From: Candidatus Pelagibacterales bacterium
GTDB lineage: Bacteria > Pseudomonadota > Alphaproteobacteria > TMED109
Length of the DNA: 28,137 nt
Reading direction: 5' to 3'
Assembly: GCA_002732015.1 (NCBI GenBank)
Contig: PCCU01000012.1
Coordinates: 7,185-35,321, forward strand
Position numbers and translations under genes: made by a program. The notes under the pieces were generated by a model that had not been told where the DNA came from, ran no database searches, and saw nothing but the letters and a program-made list of their open reading frames with translations. Numbering within the stretch: the stretch's first letter is position 1; every line of letters starts with the position of its first letter. This document shows, one piece after another, positions 25,577-28,137 of this stretch.

Positions 25577-26803
25577 ATGAAGAAAAAAATTACACAAGTT
25601 TTTTCAAAAATTAAACCTATCAAAGGTATAAATATTAATACTGCAAATATTGGAATAAAGAGCAAGGCCAAAGAGGACGTTGCATTGGTTAGTTTTAAAG
25701 AATTAGCAAATGTTGCAACAGTTTTAACAAAATCTAAAACGTATGCACCAAACATCAAATGGTTAAAAAATATTAAAAATAATGGAAAGGCAAAACTGTT
25801 ATTTGTTAATTCAGGAAATGCTAATGCCTATACCGGAAAGCAAGGCTATCAAAATGTTTTAAAAATAGTAAATGAATTAGCTAAAATTTTTAAATGCAAT
25901 AAAGAAAATATTTTAGTTTCTTCAACTGGTGTTATTGGAGAGCAATTACCTATAACAAAAATTATAAACTCTCTGCCTTTAATAACTACAAAAAAAAATA
26001 AAAACAATCAAGACTGGTCATCATTTGCTAAAGCAATTACCACAACAGATACTTTCCCAAAAGGTTGCTATAAGCAAACTACTATAGGTAATCATAAGTA
26101 TAACATTATAGGAATATGCAAAGGTTCTGGTATGATTGCTCCAAATATGGCAACCATGTTGGCATTTATATTTACTGATGCAAATTTATCAATTTCACAA
26201 TTGAGTAAAATGTTAAAGCACTCACTAGAAAAATCATTCAATAACATATCTGTAGATGGAGATACTTCTACAAATGATATGGTAAGTATGTTTTCTATAA
26301 ATAGTAAAAAGTCTAATAAGGAAAAGCCTTTTACTATTAAACAACTTAAAAAATTTCAAGTAGACTTAGATTGTTTATCAATAGATCTTGCAAAGAAAAT
26401 AGTTATTGATGGAGAAGGTGCAAAAAAGCTTATAGAGATTGAGGTTAGGGGTGCTAAAAACAACAAAGAAGCAAAGAATGTAGCATTAAGTATTGCCAAT
26501 TCCTTATTAGTTAAAACTGCAATAGCAGGAGAGGATGCTAATTGGGGACGAATAATAATGGCAATAGGAAAGTCATCTTCTAATATAAATCAAAATAAAA
26601 TTTCAATTAAAATAGGAAAAAACCATGTAATAAAAAATGGGGAAATTAAAAAAAATTATAACGAAAGTTTAGTCACTAATCATCTTAAAAAAAATGAAGT
26701 TTTCATATATATAGATTTGCATTTAGGTAAAGGGTTAAGCAAGGTTTGGACCTGTGATTTAACTAAAAAATATATAGAGATAAATGCTGATTACAGAAGT
26801 TAG
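25577..26803 (+). CDS. argJ: Glutamate N-acetyltransferase / ornithine acetyltransferase ArgJ
   Basis: Bifunctional enzyme of the cyclic arginine pathway that moves acetyl from N-acetylornithine to glutamate. It cuts itself into alpha and beta chains at Ala192-Thr193 in the APNMATML motif, and Thr193 is the nucleophile. Other signatures are NSGNANAYTG (78-87), STGVIGEQLP (116-125), FTDAN and DGDTSTND. The length of 408 residues is normal. The N-terminus is Lys-rich but aligns with the family, for example YAPN near the end of the first block. It is divergent from secA, a conserved alphaproteobacterial neighbour, and overlaps the convergent downstream gene by 4 bases. Confidence 0.95.
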   Translation: MKKKITQVFSKIKPIKGININTANIGIKSKAKEDVALVSFKELANVATVLTKSKTYAPNIKWLKNIKNNGKAKLLFVNSGNANAYTGKQGYQNVLKIVNELAKIFKCNKENILVSSTGVIGEQLPITKIINSLPLITTKKNKNNQDWSSFAKAITTTDTFPKGCYKQTTIGNHKYNIIGICKGSGMIAPNMATMLAFIFTDANLSISQLSKMLKHSLEKSFNNISVDGDTSTNDMVSMFSINSKKSNKEKPFTIKQLKKFQVDLDCLSIDLAKKIVIDGEGAKKLIEIEVRGAKNNKEAKNVALSIANSLLVKTAIAGEDANWGRIIMAIGKSSSNINQNKISIKIGKNHVIKNGEIKKNYNESLVTNHLKKNEVFIYIDLHLGKGLSKVWTCDLTKKYIEINADYRS

Positions 26804-27576
26804 TTTTTTTTTGTGCCTATTAAATAATTTATAGTAACCTTATTAGTAATTACACCATCTTCGGTTAATAAAAGTTTTATTTTTTCACGTAATTTATCGT
26901 AATTAAGTTTAGAAATTGCTGTTTTATTTCTATTTTGTAAATAATTGGAAACTCCAAGGTCTCTTATAAATCTCCAAATATCTTCTGGTTTTTTGTTTAT
27001 TATAAGATAACTTGATCTATCAACAACTACATTCTTATATCCCATTAAGTTTGTTATATTTCCTAATAATAAAATATCTGGGCTTGGCATAAACATATTT
27101 TCAACCTTGGTTTTAAATATATCATGAAAAATATTTTTTAATTTTAAGCAACTATCAGAAGAAAAAAATAAAAATAAAAATTTACCTTCAAATTTTAAGA
27201 TTCTGTATATAGATTTGAGAATAAGCGTTAGATCAGGTTTTGAAAAAGAAGGAAAAAAACTAATGCAACAGTCAATTCTTTCATCTTCTATAGAAGAAAA
27301 ATTATTATCATTAATAATAATATTTTGATGTTTTAAGTTTATTGTATTAGGAAAAATAGTTTGAAAGGTTTCACTTTTTATATTCTTTTTTTCTAATGTC
27401 TTAACAAAAATATTATTCTTAGCAAAAATTTCTAGAATATTATATTTTTTGCTTTGTTCTATTTCTAATCTTTGTATAGCATCTTCAGATAATTTTCTTA
27501 AAAATAAATTAACTTTTTTGTTAGACGCTTTAAAAGACCTTTGACTATTAAAAATAATTTTATTGTTATCAAACAT
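26800..27576 (-). CDS. NDUFAF5/BioC-like methyltransferase-fold protein with degenerate SAM motif
   Basis: A 258-residue protein whose C-terminal half matches the alphaproteobacterial NDUFAF5-like (BioC-type) family: FMPSPDILLLGNITNLMGY, then EDIWRFIRDLGVSNYLQNRNK (199-219, the counterpart of MRDLRAMGETNAL in relatives) and the final TINYLIGTK. The glycine-rich SAM motif I, which would read like LDLGCGTG, is replaced by NILEIFAKNNI (46-56), so SAM binding is doubtful. Mitochondrial NDUFAF5 assembles complex I by hydroxylating an arginine of NDUFS7; a similar role here is inference. Position next to argJ is the usual one in alphaproteobacteria. It overlaps the upstream methyltransferase gene by 8 bases. 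Confidence 0.72.
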   Translation of the reverse strand: MFDNNKIIFNSQRSFKASNKKVNLFLRKLSEDAIQRLEIEQSKKYNILEIFAKNNIFVKTLEKKNIKSETFQTIFPNTINLKHQNIIINDNNFSSIEDERIDCCISFFPSFSKPDLTLILKSIYRILKFEGKFLFLFFSSDSCLKLKNIFHDIFKTKVENMFMPSPDILLLGNITNLMGYKNVVVDRSSYLIINKKPEDIWRFIRDLGVSNYLQNRNKTAISKLNYDKLREKIKLLLTEDGVITNKVTINYLIGTKKN

Positions 27577-28087
27577 TTTTACATAAAATCCTATGCTTAA
27601 TAAATTTTTTTTTAAAGTTTATTACTTTAATTTCTTCATAGTAAATTAAGCTCATATTTTTGGTCAGATTTAATAATTCATCTTTCTGTAATAAATAGTC
27701 TTTATTTTTTGGCCTTCCAAATCTTTCATGACCTTCTCCAAAGGTTTCATAAATTAAATAGCCATTTCTTTTCATTGACTCTTTTATACTTTTAAAAATC
27801 AATCTATTTAAAAAATTTGTCACTACAATTAAATCAAAAACTTCATCTTTGAAAGGCCAAGCATTAAGATTTTCAATATCTGATCTAATCTTAAAAATAT
27901 TATATTTATAAAAACTTGTCAGATAAAAAAAATTTAAATCTACTGATATTACCTTATATCCTTTATTTGACAAAAAAATTGAGTGTCGACCAGAACCACA
28001 TGCTAGGTCTAAAGCAATTTTATTATCAGGTGCTTTATTTATAGTGTTAACACAAAATTTAACCCAATCTGAAGCTTCTTTTATCAT
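27569..28087 (-). CDS. Class I SAM-dependent methyltransferase
   Basis: Small methyltransferase of 172 residues, substrate unknown. SAM motif I is intact as ALDLACGSGRHS (25-36), followed by the acidic end of strand 2, VISVD (46-50). The mid-domain INAWPF-like segment precedes DLIVVTNFLNR. The segment YETFGEGHERFGRP (113-126) is typical of TehB-like small methyltransferases of proteobacteria. It is complete, with ATG at 28087 and a TGA stop, and overlaps the next gene by 8 bases. A perfect inverted repeat lies just upstream of its start. Tellurite resistance should not be assumed from the family name. Confidence 0.82.
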   Translation of the reverse strand: MIKEASDWVKFCVNTINKAPDNKIALDLACGSGRHSIFLSNKGYKVISVDLNFFYLTSFYKYNIFKIRSDIENLNAWPFKDEVFDLIVVTNFLNRLIFKSIKESMKRNGYLIYETFGEGHERFGRPKNKDYLLQKDELLNLTKNMSLIYYEEIKVINFKKKFIKHRILCKNV

Positions 28088-28102
28088 GATTAATAATTAA
28101 AG

Positions 28103-28130
28103 TATTGTAATATTAAAATATATTACAATA
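28103..28130. repeat. Perfect 11-base inverted repeat upstream of the methyltransferase gene
   Basis: TATTGTAATAT (28103-28113) and its exact reverse complement ATATTACAATA (28120-28130) are separated by 6 bases. The centre lies about 30 bases upstream of the ATG at 28087. It could be an operator for a dimeric regulator or an AT-rich hairpin. There is no GC-rich stem, so a normal intrinsic terminator is unlikely. Confidence 0.6.
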
Positions 28131-28137
28131 TAGAATA

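Noticed and set aside
26800..27576. NDUFAF5-like gene as a pseudogene
   Set aside because: The frame is open over 258 codons, the C-terminal family motif is intact and the gene is snugly overlapped on both sides; motif loss alone does not show decay.
1..28137. Mobile elements, CRISPR, tRNA or defence islands
   Set aside because: No transposase or integrase motifs, no regularly spaced repeats, no tRNA-like cloverleaf; all sequence is accounted for by conserved genes and short gaps.

Overview
The window is 28 kb of very AT-rich, tightly packed chromosome. It reads as a streamlined alphaproteobacterium, probably free-living and marine like SAR11 and its low-GC relatives. The lineage call rests on a set of alphaproteobacterial markers seen together: DUF1013/TrcR, DUF1192, DUF4167, the cysteine-free alphaproteobacterial form of ribosomal protein bL31, an NDUFAF5-like protein, MetX-MetW, and the run lysC / rodZ-like / ispG / hisS / prfA / prmC / DUF4167 / clpB. 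The order within the class cannot be fixed by eye. Every position belongs to a recognisable gene or to a gap of under 70 bases. I see no tRNA, rRNA, CRISPR array, insertion sequence, prophage gene or toxin-antitoxin pair. The genetic code looks standard; TGA is used as a stop in at least three genes.

Layout: (1) 1-4714 holds amino-acid metabolism: a class III aminotransferase cut by the left edge, metW and metX on the minus strand, and divergently a two-domain chorismate mutase followed by a prephenate/arogenate dehydrogenase. (2) 4715-7709, minus strand, is quinone oxidoreductase, then trcR, then hldE (LPS heptose precursor). (3) 7757-13523, mostly plus strand, is DUF1192, metY, an alpha/beta hydrolase, a thioesterase, a proline iminopeptidase and an M23 murein endopeptidase. 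The small rpmE gene (bL31) lies antisense inside this run. (4) 13516-22256 is one eight-gene minus-strand run for lysine-family amino acids (lysC), isoprenoids (ispG), translation (hisS, prfA, prmC) and protein quality control (clpB). (5) 22315-28087 is ubiG, secA, argJ and two overlapping methyltransferase-fold genes.

The genes connect in simple ways. MetX acylates homoserine and MetY uses the product for direct sulfhydrylation. LysC supplies aspartyl phosphate to the same pathway. HisS, RF1, PrmC and bL31 serve translation. ClpB, SecA, the M23 enzyme, the RodZ-like protein and HldE serve proteostasis and the envelope.

I found no convincing new multi-gene system; most of the window is housekeeping. 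The points worth a second look are local: a heat-shock-type promoter squeezed into the gap before clpB; an rpmE promoter inside the neighbouring coding sequence; six tail-to-tail gene pairs with no room for a terminator; a methyltransferase-fold gene whose SAM motif is lost, overlapping an intact one; a SecA without its C-terminal zinc domain; a short RodZ-like protein; and A12 tracts in two genes.
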